Origin: Paenibacillus montaniterrae
Lineage (GTDB): Bacteria > Bacillota > Bacilli > Paenibacillales > Paenibacillaceae
DNA: 64,000 nucleotides
Reading direction: 5' to 3'
Assembly: GCF_018403185.1 (NCBI RefSeq)
Contig: NZ_BOSE01000003.1
Location: 526,579 to 590,578, forward strand
The notes beneath the pieces were generated by a model. That model saw only the letters and a list, made by a program, of their open reading frames with translations, ran no database searches and was not told where the DNA came from. Below are positions 25,932 through 35,677 of this stretch, one piece after another. A program made the translations under genes and the position numbers. Numbering within the stretch: the first letter of the stretch is position 1; each line of letters begins with the position of its first letter.

Positions 25932-25976
25932 AGAGAGGCAGTGATGGGCGAAAGCGCCTGTCACTGCCTCTCTTTT
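25932..25976. terminator. bidirectional terminator between convergent genes
   Basis: A 13-base stem AGAGAGGCAGTGA, with an inner GGCG/CGCC pairing, is followed by TTTT on the plus strand. It separates the deacetylase gene from the convergent esterase-lyase gene. Confidence 0.75.
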
Positions 25977-25989
25977 ACGTGGTTCTCAC

Positions 25990-28900
25990 TTACTTCTTGC
26001 CTTTCTCTACATATGCCGCGACATATTTGCCATTTTGCTCCGCTTTGAACTCAAGCTGGTGATTACTATTGAGCTTGCTGTTGTTGACAGCAGTTAAGCG
26101 GTTATTGTTGTCTACACGGTAGACTGTCCATTTCCCTTTCGAGGAAGGTCTCTCTAATTGCTGCGGCAGTGTTACGGTTACGCCGCCTTTAAGCTTATCA
26201 ACCTCTTTGCCATCATAAAGGACAGTAAGCTGCAGCATAGTATCGCTGCCCGTAGCTTTGACGACTGCTTCTGGAGCTTGCACGTTTTCCAGCAGCACCT
26301 CCAGCTTGCCCTTGCCCTTTTGGCTTTGCACAACTGCCGCGCCAAGATTGATGCTGGCAAGTGGTGTCTCGATTTCAAGCTTATGTGCGTTCAGTCTGGT
26401 CCATTGCTCGGTTACTTGCTGTGTAAAGCTTAACAGCAGCTTCGTGCAGTTGCTGCTTGAGCATTTAACCTGAATGACTTGCTTTGATTTTGCCAATTGC
26501 TGCAGCAGCTCTGGTGTAATGACCGCTTCTTCAATGCCATCGCTGTTAGGCTGTGCAACAATAACCCCTTGCTCTCCAGGCTCGCCGCCTGTGCCTTTTA
26601 TCGTCATAATCATCTCGCCAGCAGCATTTGAGCCATCCTGGGCACGCGCTGTTACTTTGACCTCGCCTGCGCTTTGAGCCACAAGCAGGCCATCGCTCGT
26701 TATCGCGGCCTTGCTTGTCGCTGAGCCATCGAGGTTCGTTACGCTCCAGGCGACTTGCTTGTTCGTTGCCGCAGCAGGCGCTATCATAGCCTGCAGCTGA
26801 AGCTGCTCGCCAGCTTGAAGCTCGTTGCTGCTGCTCTGAATCGTAATGCTGCTAATGGCAATCTGATTCAAGTAAATGCTCGGCTTAGGCGGCTCCGCCA
26901 TGCCTTCTCCGATAAAGAAGCCAGGATGCGGCGGCTGGTTGTAGGCAACGTTTTGCCATGCGATTGCTAGCCGATAGTTTGGATCATGCATTAGCGTATA
27001 AATGCGATGCTCAGTCACATCCGTTGTCGTGTAAAGCCGCAGTGCCGAGCTGTCCTCCAATCTCCACAGCACCTCTTCCCGCCAATCTCCCAGCAAATCG
27101 GCCTGCAGCGATGGATTGCCCTTGGTGCTGTTGTTGGAAAGCGTGCCTTCAGCTGTCAGAATTCGCTCCAGCTTGGCGTTTTCATAATCCCATTTGTCGA
27201 TAACGCCAGTGCCTGCGCCAATCGCTTCATGATAGTCATGGTCAAGCAGCTCGCGCAGCAGGTCGCCATCCCACCAAATCGCAAAGTTGCTCGTTGGAAT
27301 CGAGGTGCTGATCTGCTCTCCTGTCGTTGCATTGTGCAAGCCGCCTGTGCGGCTGTTCCATTCTCCTTTGATTGCCCATGCCTCGGCGCCAGGATAGCGA
27401 GGATCGATATCGGCAATCAGACCGCGTCCTGTATCAATGCCCGTGTGCTCTCCCCATAAAATTTCTCCGGTACGAGCATCACGCAGGTTATAGCCATACG
27501 GTGCGCCGGTATTTTCCTGCACAGCGAAAATTTCCAGTCCCTCGCGGCTTGGAACGAAGTTGCCGACATGAAGCGCATCGCCATGTCCCAGGCCAGTTGT
27601 GTATAAGCCTTTGCCGTTGTCATCGACTACCATCTGGCCGTAAATGATCTCGTCCTTGCCATCCTGATCGACATCCGCAACGCTCAAGCTGTGGTAGCCT
27701 TGGCCCGCATAGTCGCCATTGCCTTCATCTAGCGTGTCGAATCTCCACTCCTGAGTCAGTTGGCCATCTCTCCAGTTGTAGGCGGCAAGCACGATCCGGG
27801 TATATACTCCGCGTGCCATCACTAAACTAGGGCGCTCACCGTCAAGATAAGCGATCGTGGCTGCAAAGCGGTCAACGCGGTTGCCGTAGCCGTCGCCCCA
27901 ATCCGCGACAACACCGCGCGGCGGATCATAGTCGACAGTAGCAAGCTCCGCTCCCGTCAAGCCATCGAATATCGTTAAATACTCATTGCCGATAATGACA
28001 TAACCGGATGAATTGCGATAATCCTTGCTGCCATCGCCGATAACGCTGCCTGTGCCGTCGATAGTGCCGTCAGAGGTTTTCATGGCGACTTCGGCTTTGC
28101 CATCTCCGTCGAGATCATACACCATAAATTGCGTATAATGCGCTCCTGCACGAATATTGCGGCCCAAATCAATCCGCCATAGCTGCTCGCCGGACAGCTT
28201 ATACGCATCAATATAGACGTTGCCGGTGTAGCCGGCGTGCGAGTTGTCCTTGGCGTTGGACGGGTTCCATTTGACGATAATTTCATATTCGCCGTCGCCA
28301 TCGAGATCAGCCACGCTTGTATCGTTTGCGCTGTACGTATACGGGTCGCCAAGCGGCGTCACACCATCAGCCGGCTTGTTGAGCGGGATGTCGATATATT
28401 GCTCGGCCCAAACTTGTGCCTGATCATAGGCAGGCAGCTCCTTATTGTCGATAACGGCTGCTACAGCATAAACGGATTGCAGCGTGCCTTGCGCATCCAA
28501 ATAGTTGGTGCTGCTTGTAATAGGCGTATTGGTAATGCGCTGCCCATCGCGGTACAGATGGAAGGCGATGGAGGACGGATCTGTTCCGAGCATGCGCCAG
28601 CTCACAAATACACCTTCGCTCGTATTCACTGCAACCAGTCCGCGGTCAAGCGCCTCCGCTTGCCGTACAAGCGTCGTAACAGCAGGAGTTGCCAGAGCTT
28701 CAGACAGCTCGGAAGGTAGACCGTTATGCAGCGCCTTGACCTTGAAGTAGTAAGCGATTGTCGTCAGCACGCTCGTATCGGTGAAGGCCGGAGCATTCGC
28801 AAAGCCAACCAGCTCATATGGCCCGTCAATGCTTTCTGAACGATAGATCGCATAGGCGTGAGCACCAGCAACGGCATCCCACTCGATGGTTACATCATTT

Positions 28901-31900
28901 TTGTTTATTTCTGCCACAGCAAGCTGCTGCGGTGCGTCAATCACGCCATTGCTTGCCTCGAACAAATCAACGACCAGCTCATTGGAGCGAACCGACTCGA
29001 CCCCGCCCGGGTCAACCGCTGATACCGAGTAGCGGTAGCTTGCGCCGACAACTACGTTTTCATCTGTCCATTCAGCCTCGGCAGGCTCTGCAACCAGCTC
29101 GCGCACGGAGGAGCCTTCAATTTGACGATAAACGCGGTATTTGACGATGTCGGCAGCATCATTCCATTTTAATGAGATCGATGGCTGCTCGATGTCTAGT
29201 GTCGAGTCTGCCAGATGCAAATTGTCAGGAGCGACAAGAATCGTTGTAATTTCAAGCGCATTGGCAATTGCAGTTGATCCGGTAAAGTGGAACAATAATT
29301 TGCCGTCGGTAACTTGAATATTGTTAATGACCCGCTCTGTATAGCTGGAGTTGGCCGCGTTCACTGCGCCGTAGCTTACGCCATTGACCGCCAGATTAGT
29401 GCGCGCGCTGCCGCCGAAGTCGCCAACATAAAGCTTGATCGCGTAGATGCCGTTTGGCACATCCACTCTAAACTGCCAGCCTGTATTAAAATAGCCAATC
29501 CAATCGCGCAGCGCATCAAGCACCTCTGTTGGCAGCTGGCCGGCGTAATTACCGTAGCCGCGGTTGCGGGCGATCATGCCGGCTTCGTAGTACAAGCCGT
29601 AGCCGCGTTGCTCATTGTAGGCTGTCGAGGTTGCTTCGGACGCTCCCAAATTAACGATCGTATAGCCAGCCGCATCGGTGCCCGGATGCGGATAATCAGG
29701 TCCGCCCTGGAAATCGAATTTATAATCGGCCGATTTTGTACGGAAGCTTGCTTGAGCCGAAGGCTCAGATTCTCCCTTGGCATTAACGGCCGTTACATAT
29801 ACGACATATTCGGTTCCGTCCGTCATGCCAGTAATGCTTGCCAGCGGCGAGGTTGAGGTTGTTACCAGCGTAAACGCGGCTTCATCAGCCTGCTTGCGGT
29901 ACACCTTGTAAATGTCTGCGCCATTTACTGCCGACCAGCTCACTGTAGCGCCAGCATTGCTAATGCTGCTTACAATTAAATCGCTCGGAGCGTCAGGCAC
30001 AGCGTCAGGCGCTTCACTAGCAATCACATATTGCGAGATTGGCAGATTCAGCTCGCTGATTGCACCGGCTACTAGTCTTGCCAGCTGAATAGCGCCGTAC
30101 TCCTGAAAATGCGTATCGTCGGTGCTGCCGTTAGGGAAAGCAGGATAAACACCTGGGTCCGTATGCAAAAAGACGGAGCGAGTTGCTTCAAAGCCGATTT
30201 CGTCGTAGAAGGCAATGCTCAGCGCGCTAAGGTCAACCAGCTTCACATTCAGTTCTGCTGCGACCTCCTTCATCCCTTGCACGTACTCCGGGAAGCTGAC
30301 ATTGAACTTGCCTGTCGCTTCGTTGAAGGAACGGCGTCCAACCGGAGTTACAAGAACAGGCTCTGCTCCGCGCTGGCGCGTACCGTTGACATAGGTTTTC
30401 AAATATTGCTTATAGTCTGGAACGGACGTATAGCGCTCCGGCACGCTAATCGTTGCATCGTTATGACCGAATTGGATTAACAAATAATCGCCAGGACGAA
30501 TCGAACGCAAAATATTGTCGAGGCGGCCTTCAGTAAAGAAGGTTTTGCTGCTTCTGCCGCCGATGGCGTGGTTGTCGAACAGCACATCACTGGTAAAGAA
30601 GCGATTGATCATTTGTCCCCAGCCCGCCTCCGGCTTCCAATATTCATCGTAGGTTTGCACGGTGGAATCGCCGGCAAGATATACTGTTGGCTGCGAGCCC
30701 GGCTGGCGTTCAGGCAATTTATCCACTGTTATCGCATTGATTTTCGGAGCACTGCCGTTAAAGCTGATATTAAGCTGCCCGTCAATCAAAGCCAAATCAA
30801 ATGTGCGCTCCATGTATCCAACTGCCTCCGTCTCGGGAATTTGCACCTTTTGCATGCTTTCCGCAATGATGCCTGTGCGCGACGCTAACTGCGAGTCGCC
30901 TGCGATCACGGTAACGCGATAGTCGCCAGCAGGCAAATCGAGCTTGAACTCGGTTGCTGGCTGCGGAATCGCGTAATCATTTTTTACTGGATCAGCATCG
31001 TTGTTCCGCCCCCATACAGTGCCTTCCATGCTGGAGAAGCCATAGCCAAGCTCCTCGCTGTACACATTTTGCTCATTAATCGGAATATAGCCTTCGGCTG
31101 CTACGCCTTGGCCAAAGTCAAAACGATATGGGAAGCTGTCAGGAAGCTCGACAGGTGCGGAATAGATTACACTTTGCACCGTCGGCGATGGCTCTGATTC
31201 GCCGATGCTGTTCACTGCCCGCACCTGATAGAAGTAGATCTTCGAGGTATCGGCACTAGTGTCGCTGTATTGCAGATTGACAATGGAATCGGCAATCAGC
31301 TCGAAGGGACCGGCTGCTTGCTCGGCACGGTAAAGACGATAGCTATCGGCAAGCGGAGCTGCTGACCAGGCAAGGGTAACAGAGCCTGCACCGACGCTAT
31401 GCAGCGAGAGCGCGGCTGGTGCTGGCGGCGCTTCTGTAACCGCTTGCAACTGAGTGGTTACGAGATTGCTTGGTCCAGATTCATAGCCGTTTTTCACGGC
31501 GGTTACATAATAATCGTAGCTGCTTGCGAGCTGGGCTGTTGTATCCTGATAGCTTGGCTCAGTGAGCTGCGCAGCGATTTGCTCAAACTCGTTTGCGCCG
31601 CTCAGCGAGCGGTAAACCTGATAGCTCGTATTGTCAGTTGCGCTTGCCTGCCAATTTAGCGTGATGCTCGTATAGGACGCAGTTGCCTGCAAAGAAGCTG
31701 GCGCTTCAGGAATTTCAGGCAGCAGTTCAGTGATGACAATGCCATTAAGATATAAATGACCGGAAAAATCGAGTTGAATATATCCGTTTACTGCTTGTTG
31801 CTCAAAGGTTAGCGAGCTAACTCCCGCTTTAACGCTAATTCTGCCTTTATTTGAGCCGTCTACTGAAACGTTCATATTCGTTGTTCCACTGCCAGTAGGG

Positions 31901-32271
31901 TCGCCCGAGTATACCGTGACCCTGTAATGGCCATTTGGCAGATCGACGCGAAAAGCAGCAACGCCAAGTAAAAACTGATTTTCCAGCGGCGTTAATCCAG
32001 GCTGATTGCGGTCACGCGAATTCAAGCCGCTTGGATCAAGGACGCCGTAGCCAATTTCGGGTGAATAAGCTGGCGTTGCAGGGTAGATCGATGTCCATTC
32101 CTCCATTCCCGTCTGTGAAGCTCCTGGATGCGCCATATTAAACTTTAGCTCCAATGGAGTGTTGGCTTCAGCCAGTACAGTCTGTGCTGCGAGAAAATTT
32201 GGAGAAATGAGCCCTAGCACCATGAGCAGCGCCAGGGGCAATGCTGCAATTTTTCGGATCTTGGTGTTCAT
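25990..32271 (-). CDS. giant secreted rhamnogalacturonan acetylesterase / PL11 rhamnogalacturonan lyase
   Basis: 2,093 residues from ATG 32271 (a TTG at 32298 is an alternative start). A signal peptide ends near residue 35. Order by approximate position: galactose-binding-like domain (40-185), two fibronectin-III domains (190-375), a second binding domain (385-525), an SGNH esterase (530-755) with VYLAGDSTVQTYD, AIGGRSSKTF, IQFGHNDAT and DDTHFQEYGA, FN3 (765-845), a third binding domain (855-1015), two FN3 (1020-1195), a family-11 polysaccharide lyase (1200-1790) with repeated acidic DLDGDGEYEI and DLDGDGKAEVAMKTSDG calcium loops, an Ig-like Big_2 domain and an unrecognised C-terminal ~200 residues. 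No S-layer or sortase anchor was seen. It should deacetylate and then cleave the rhamnogalacturonan I backbone outside the cell. RhgT-type esterase and YesW-type lyase are separate proteins in B. subtilis. Confidence 0.88.
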   Translation of the reverse strand: MNTKIRKIAALPLALLMVLGLISPNFLAAQTVLAEANTPLELKFNMAHPGASQTGMEEWTSIYPATPAYSPEIGYGVLDPSGLNSRDRNQPGLTPLENQFLLGVAAFRVDLPNGHYRVTVYSGDPTGSGTTNMNVSVDGSNKGRISVKAGVSSLTFEQQAVNGYIQLDFSGHLYLNGIVITELLPEIPEAPASLQATASYTSITLNWQASATDNTSYQVYRSLSGANEFEQIAAQLTEPSYQDTTAQLASSYDYYVTAVKNGYESGPSNLVTTQLQAVTEAPPAPAALSLHSVGAGSVTLAWSAAPLADSYRLYRAEQAAGPFELIADSIVNLQYSDTSADTSKIYFYQVRAVNSIGESEPSPTVQSVIYSAPVELPDSFPYRFDFGQGVAAEGYIPINEQNVYSEELGYGFSSMEGTVWGRNNDADPVKNDYAIPQPATEFKLDLPAGDYRVTVIAGDSQLASRTGIIAESMQKVQIPETEAVGYMERTFDLALIDGQLNISFNGSAPKINAITVDKLPERQPGSQPTVYLAGDSTVQTYDEYWKPEAGWGQMINRFFTSDVLFDNHAIGGRSSKTFFTEGRLDNILRSIRPGDYLLIQFGHNDATISVPERYTSVPDYKQYLKTYVNGTRQRGAEPVLVTPVGRRSFNEATGKFNVSFPEYVQGMKEVAAELNVKLVDLSALSIAFYDEIGFEATRSVFLHTDPGVYPAFPNGSTDDTHFQEYGAIQLARLVAGAISELNLPISQYVIASEAPDAVPDAPSDLIVSSISNAGATVSWSAVNGADIYKVYRKQADEAAFTLVTTSTSPLASITGMTDGTEYVVYVTAVNAKGESEPSAQASFRTKSADYKFDFQGGPDYPHPGTDAAGYTIVNLGASEATSTAYNEQRGYGLYYEAGMIARNRGYGNYAGQLPTEVLDALRDWIGYFNTGWQFRVDVPNGIYAIKLYVGDFGGSARTNLAVNGVSYGAVNAANSSYTERVINNIQVTDGKLLFHFTGSTAIANALEITTILVAPDNLHLADSTLDIEQPSISLKWNDAADIVKYRVYRQIEGSSVRELVAEPAEAEWTDENVVVGASYRYSVSAVDPGGVESVRSNELVVDLFEASNGVIDAPQQLAVAEINKNDVTIEWDAVAGAHAYAIYRSESIDGPYELVGFANAPAFTDTSVLTTIAYYFKVKALHNGLPSELSEALATPAVTTLVRQAEALDRGLVAVNTSEGVFVSWRMLGTDPSSIAFHLYRDGQRITNTPITSSTNYLDAQGTLQSVYAVAAVIDNKELPAYDQAQVWAEQYIDIPLNKPADGVTPLGDPYTYSANDTSVADLDGDGEYEIIVKWNPSNAKDNSHAGYTGNVYIDAYKLSGEQLWRIDLGRNIRAGAHYTQFMVYDLDGDGKAEVAMKTSDGTIDGTGSVIGDGSKDYRNSSGYVIIGNEYLTIFDGLTGAELATVDYDPPRGVVADWGDGYGNRVDRFAATIAYLDGERPSLVMARGVYTRIVLAAYNWRDGQLTQEWRFDTLDEGNGDYAGQGYHSLSVADVDQDGKDEIIYGQMVVDDNGKGLYTTGLGHGDALHVGNFVPSREGLEIFAVQENTGAPYGYNLRDARTGEILWGEHTGIDTGRGLIADIDPRYPGAEAWAIKGEWNSRTGGLHNATTGEQISTSIPTSNFAIWWDGDLLRELLDHDYHEAIGAGTGVIDKWDYENAKLERILTAEGTLSNNSTKGNPSLQADLLGDWREEVLWRLEDSSALRLYTTTDVTEHRIYTLMHDPNYRLAIAWQNVAYNQPPHPGFFIGEGMAEPPKPSIYLNQIAISSITIQSSSNELQAGEQLQLQAMIAPAAATNKQVAWSVTNLDGSATSKAAITSDGLLVAQSAGEVKVTARAQDGSNAAGEMIMTIKGTGGEPGEQGVIVAQPNSDGIEEAVITPELLQQLAKSKQVIQVKCSSSNCTKLLLSFTQQVTEQWTRLNAHKLEIETPLASINLGAAVVQSQKGKGKLEVLLENVQAPEAVVKATGSDTMLQLTVLYDGKEVDKLKGGVTVTLPQQLERPSSKGKWTVYRVDNNNRLTAVNNSKLNSNHQLEFKAEQNGKYVAAYVEKGKK

Positions 32272-32411
32272 ATTGATGCTCAACCTCACTTTCCTCAACC
32301 TGATTTATTAGTAGACACAATACTAGCTTATTGCTTGGCTTAGTGAAGGAACAGACAGATAAACGATCTTTTTGTTCAAATTTCCGTCATCTTCTTCGTT
32401 CTGAATAAGGG

Positions 32412-32466
32412 CATAAAAAAGAATGTCGGAGGCTCCGAGCTGCTTGGCAGCATGAGCCTCCGACAT
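32412..32466 (-). terminator. terminator of the YSTS-repeat protein gene
   Basis: A 13-base perfect stem (ATGTCGGAGGCTC) is followed on the minus strand by TCTTTTTT. It lies 16 bases after the stop of the minus-strand gene at 32482. Confidence 0.85.
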
Positions 32467-32481
32467 ATCTTTTGCGTATTG

Positions 32482-33744
32482 TTATGAGGTTGTAATCGTT
32501 ACGGTGCTTGTTTTGCCGTTCCACTGCACATTTGCGCCCAGCGCTTCGCTAATGAAACGCAGCGGAACCATTGTGTGGCCGTTTTTCGTTTGTGCCGGAA
32601 CATCAAGCTTTACGGATTGCCCGTTTTTAGTTGCCGTGCTGCTGCCAATCGTTAGCCCAATGGTTGTGTCGCCTTTTGTCGCCTTGACGGTGCGCTGAAT
32701 TTGATTCCATTCAACCTTTGCCCCTAGCCGCTCAAAAATCGCTCGCATTGGAACTAGCGTATTACCTTTTACGACAATTGGCGATTGCTCGAACTGCTGC
32801 AGCTCTCCATCGATAACGACTTTAATCGAGTCGAAGCTAATGACAAGCGCATTTGCTTTAATGCCAGCGCCAAAATATTGCTCTCTCAAATCAGAAATTT
32901 CTTCAAGGCTATCTGTGCGCTGCTTTAGAATGCTGCGAACCGTTTCATCACGCAGCTTGACGACATCATTGATCGTATTTTCGCGCGTCTTCTGAATCGT
33001 GTTCATAAGCGAGTCGCGCTCAGCCTGCAAATCCTCTTCGCCAGTTTTCAGTATGCTCTCGATATCTTTCTTTGCTTCCTCGAGACTGAGGTTTCCTATT
33101 TTATATTTCCACATCGTGCTGGTTGAATAATTCGGATTGCTTTCATTATGAAGCTCCCACATCAAGCTTGTAGAATAGCTGGGATTAACCATATTGGCAT
33201 ATTTCCACATCGTACTCGTAGAATAGCTTGGGTTGATTTCGTTTTTATACTTCCACATTAGGCTGGTGCTGTAGCTTGGATTAATTTGCGTATTGAATTT
33301 CCAGTGCAGGCTTGTGGAATAGCTTTTGTCGGATTCCTTGGCGTACTTCCACAGCGATCCGGTAGAGTAGCTTTCATTAATTTGGTTTTTATATCGCGAA
33401 AGCTTTGAATTGTAGGAGCGGTCTGAGCCGAATTGAGCTTCAAGCTTCTTGTAATCCTCCTTCAGCAGATCGGCCAGATACTCCAAATCTTCATCGAGCC
33501 ATTGCTCTAGCTTCTTCTGTTCGCTAGATATCTTTTGTAAAAATTGCTCATAGTAATTCGTTTCGCTTTTCAAATCAGTTTTATATTGCTCCGTAAACTT
33601 AGCTTCAAGCGCTTCGTACTTCTCTTCAACCTCACCCATGAAAGTGCTGGCGGCTTCCAGTTTTCCTCCCGGCAAAGCAAATGAGGCAATAAGAATGAAT
33701 GCAAGCAAAATCGTTAGCTGTACTTTTAAAGTTTGTTTTCTCAT
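32482..33744 (-). CDS. secreted protein with 16-residue YSTS-W repeats and a C-terminal stalk domain
   Basis: 420 residues with a signal peptide (1-32). Residues 36-108 are a charged, probably coiled-coil region. Residues 110-215 hold seven tandem units of 15-16 residues, the first degenerate, with tyrosines at 111, 126, 142, 158, 174, 190 and 206; the consensus is NPSYSTSxMWKYKNxI. Residues ~218-290 are again highly charged and helical. Residues 300-420 are a copper-amine-oxidase N-terminal stalk domain (LVPMRAIFERLGAKVEW, MVPLRFISEALGANVQW). The repeat is unfamiliar to me. The stalk domain is used by Paenibacillus-type secreted proteins, perhaps to bind the wall or other proteins. It sits between the pectin esterase-lyase and a divergent regulator; no enzyme motif is present. 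Confidence 0.75.
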   Translation of the reverse strand: MRKQTLKVQLTILLAFILIASFALPGGKLEAASTFMGEVEEKYEALEAKFTEQYKTDLKSETNYYEQFLQKISSEQKKLEQWLDEDLEYLADLLKEDYKKLEAQFGSDRSYNSKLSRYKNQINESYSTGSLWKYAKESDKSYSTSLHWKFNTQINPSYSTSLMWKYKNEINPSYSTSTMWKYANMVNPSYSTSLMWELHNESNPNYSTSTMWKYKIGNLSLEEAKKDIESILKTGEEDLQAERDSLMNTIQKTRENTINDVVKLRDETVRSILKQRTDSLEEISDLREQYFGAGIKANALVISFDSIKVVIDGELQQFEQSPIVVKGNTLVPMRAIFERLGAKVEWNQIQRTVKATKGDTTIGLTIGSSTATKNGQSVKLDVPAQTKNGHTMVPLRFISEALGANVQWNGKTSTVTITTS

Positions 33745-34003
33745 CTTATCCTTCTCCTTCGTTGTTCGTTATGAATAGATCTATCATTATCCAACCAGAA
33801 ACATTCGGCTTTTATTTAAAAAAACCTGCCAGCATCCTAGAAATTGGAACTTTTTGACTACGGTAGTAGGAATTTAGTAGCTCTATCTTTTAGGCTGAAA
33901 AGTTAACAATAATGTGATATGATTGTTTTATTACAATAAATATAAAATTAAAATCATCACAACCAAATTGAGTTGAATTAAATGATAAAGAAGGTGAATA
34001 TCG

Positions 34004-34930
34004 TTGCTGCAACTTTCGATTAATGATCCTGATCGACTCGTAAAGGTCGCACATGCGCTTAGTACCCATACCAGAGTTGGCATTATAAAGCTGCTGCTTA
34101 CCAAGCCGGATTACAACATTGTTGAAATCGCCGAGAAGCTGGATATTCCAGTATCGACGGCAGCGAACAATGTTAAGGTGCTGGAGGAGGCCGAGCTGAT
34201 TATTACTGAGCTGCAGCCTGCAACGCGTGGAGCGATGAAGGTATGCAGACGCAACTTTGACGATGTGCATATGATTCTTAATCCTAGCGTGTATGAGCAG
34301 GAGCGGGGCAAGGTGGAGGAGGTAGAAATGCCGATCGGGCATTTTATCAACTTTGATATTGTGCCGACATGCGGCATGGCTAACAGCACAGGCATGCTGT
34401 TTCCCGAGGATGATCCCGTCAGCTTTTACTTGCCAGAAAGCCGCACAGCCGAGCTGATCTGGTTCCGCAAGGGCTGGATAGAATACCGTTTTCCGAGAAA
34501 GCACCCGCCGGGAGCGCAAATTCGCTCGCTGGAGTTTTCCCTGGAGCTATGCTCCGAGGCGCCAAATTACAACAATGACTGGCCTTCGGAAATTACAGTT
34601 TGGGTAAATGGAGTAGAGCTTGGTTCCTGGATTTCGCCGGGTGATTTTGGCGATCATCGTGGCAAGCTGAACCCTTCGTGGTGGTACGACAAAAGCACGC
34701 AGTATGGTTTGCTGAAAACGTGGTGCGTCGACTTGAGCCGCAGCACGATTGATCAGGAGAAATGCTCTGATACGAAAATTGCAGATCTGATGCTTGAGGA
34801 CAAGCCTTACATTACGTTGCGCATCGGGATCAAGCCGGATGCCAAGCATCAGGGCGGCATGAATTTGTTCGGCAAAGCGTTTGGCGATCATGCGCAGGGG
34901 ATTATTATGCGCCTAGAATACGATATTTAG
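34004..34930 (+). CDS. ArsR-like helix-turn-helix regulator with a large C-terminal domain
   Basis: 308 residues, TTG start seven bases after AGAAGGTGA. Residues ~8-85 form a winged helix-turn-helix (HALSTHTRVGIIKLLL, IVEIAEKLDIPVSTAANNVK, LEEAELIITELQ). The remaining ~220 residues are a beta-rich domain (WVNGVELGSWISPGDFGDHRG, LNPSWWYDKSTQYG, DKPYITLRIGIKPDA) that looks like a jelly-roll or carbohydrate-binding fold and has no metal-binding cysteines. It therefore is not a metal sensor; a sugar-sensing role is inferred from its place between the pectin lyase and the GH2/GH43 genes. Confidence 0.75.
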   Translation: MLQLSINDPDRLVKVAHALSTHTRVGIIKLLLTKPDYNIVEIAEKLDIPVSTAANNVKVLEEAELIITELQPATRGAMKVCRRNFDDVHMILNPSVYEQERGKVEEVEMPIGHFINFDIVPTCGMANSTGMLFPEDDPVSFYLPESRTAELIWFRKGWIEYRFPRKHPPGAQIRSLEFSLELCSEAPNYNNDWPSEITVWVNGVELGSWISPGDFGDHRGKLNPSWWYDKSTQYGLLKTWCVDLSRSTIDQEKCSDTKIADLMLEDKPYITLRIGIKPDAKHQGGMNLFGKAFGDHAQGIIMRLEYDI

Positions 34931-34944
34931 ACTGTAGAGAGGAG

Positions 34945-35667
34945 GTTCAATAATTCGACTTTGATGACGATGTGACTTCTCTGTTGCGGATTCGACGGCG
35001 AAGCTTGCACGCTAGCGAAAATTCCGGTGCTCACGTAGCAAGTGCCTACGCTGCGCTCCTCATTTTCTACTAGCGTGCAAGCTTCTTGGTCCTGAAAGCC
35101 GAATTATTGAACTTTTATTGGAAGAGGTAGTTCAATAATTCGACTTTGATGACGATGTGACTTCTCTGTTGCGGATTCGACGGCGAATCTTGCACGCTAG
35201 CGAAAATTCCGGTGCTCACGTAGCAAGTGCCTACGCTGCGCTCCTCATTTTCTACTAGCGTGCAAGCTTCTTGGTCCTGAAAGCCGGATTATTGAACTTT
35301 TATTGGAAGAGGTAGTTCAATAATCCGACTTTGATGACGATGCGGCTTCTATGTAGCTTAGTCGACGGCGAATATGTCACGCTACCGAAGGCTGCGGTGC
35401 TCACGTAGCTAGTGCCTACGCTGCGCTCCTCGCCTTCTAGTATCGTGCCATCTTCTTGGTCCTGAAAGCCGGATTATTGAACTTTTATTGGAAGAGGTAG
35501 TTCAAAAATCCGACTTTGATGACGATGAAGTTGCTCTGTAGCTTAGTCGACGGCGAATATGTCACGCTACCGAAGGCTGCGGTGCTCACGTAGCTAGTGC
35601 CTACGCTGCGCTCCTCGCCTTCTAGTATCGTGCCATCTTCTTGGTCCTGAAAGCCGAATTATTGAAC
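34945..35667 (+). repeat. array C: four tandem family-1 repeats
   Basis: Copies lie at 34945-35112, 35130-35297, 35315-35482 and 35500-35667, with a period of 185. The terminal arms differ from array A (GTTCAATAATTCG with CGAATTATTGAAC; ATCCG with CGGAT at copies 2 to 3) but keep pairing. The main stem in copy 1 is perfect over 16 bases (GAAGCTTGCACGCTAG). Copies 3-4 carry GAAGGC/GCCTTC in the inner stem where others have GAAAAT/ATTTTC. The array begins 14 bases after the stop of the ArsR-like gene. Confidence 0.9.
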
Positions 35668-35677
35668 GTTCATTTAA

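Noticed and set aside
28237..28719. 160-codon plus-strand frame within the esterase-lyase gene, and similar frames at 27007 and 29314
   Set aside because: They mirror the codon periodicity of the long minus-strand gene and show no domain or start signal.
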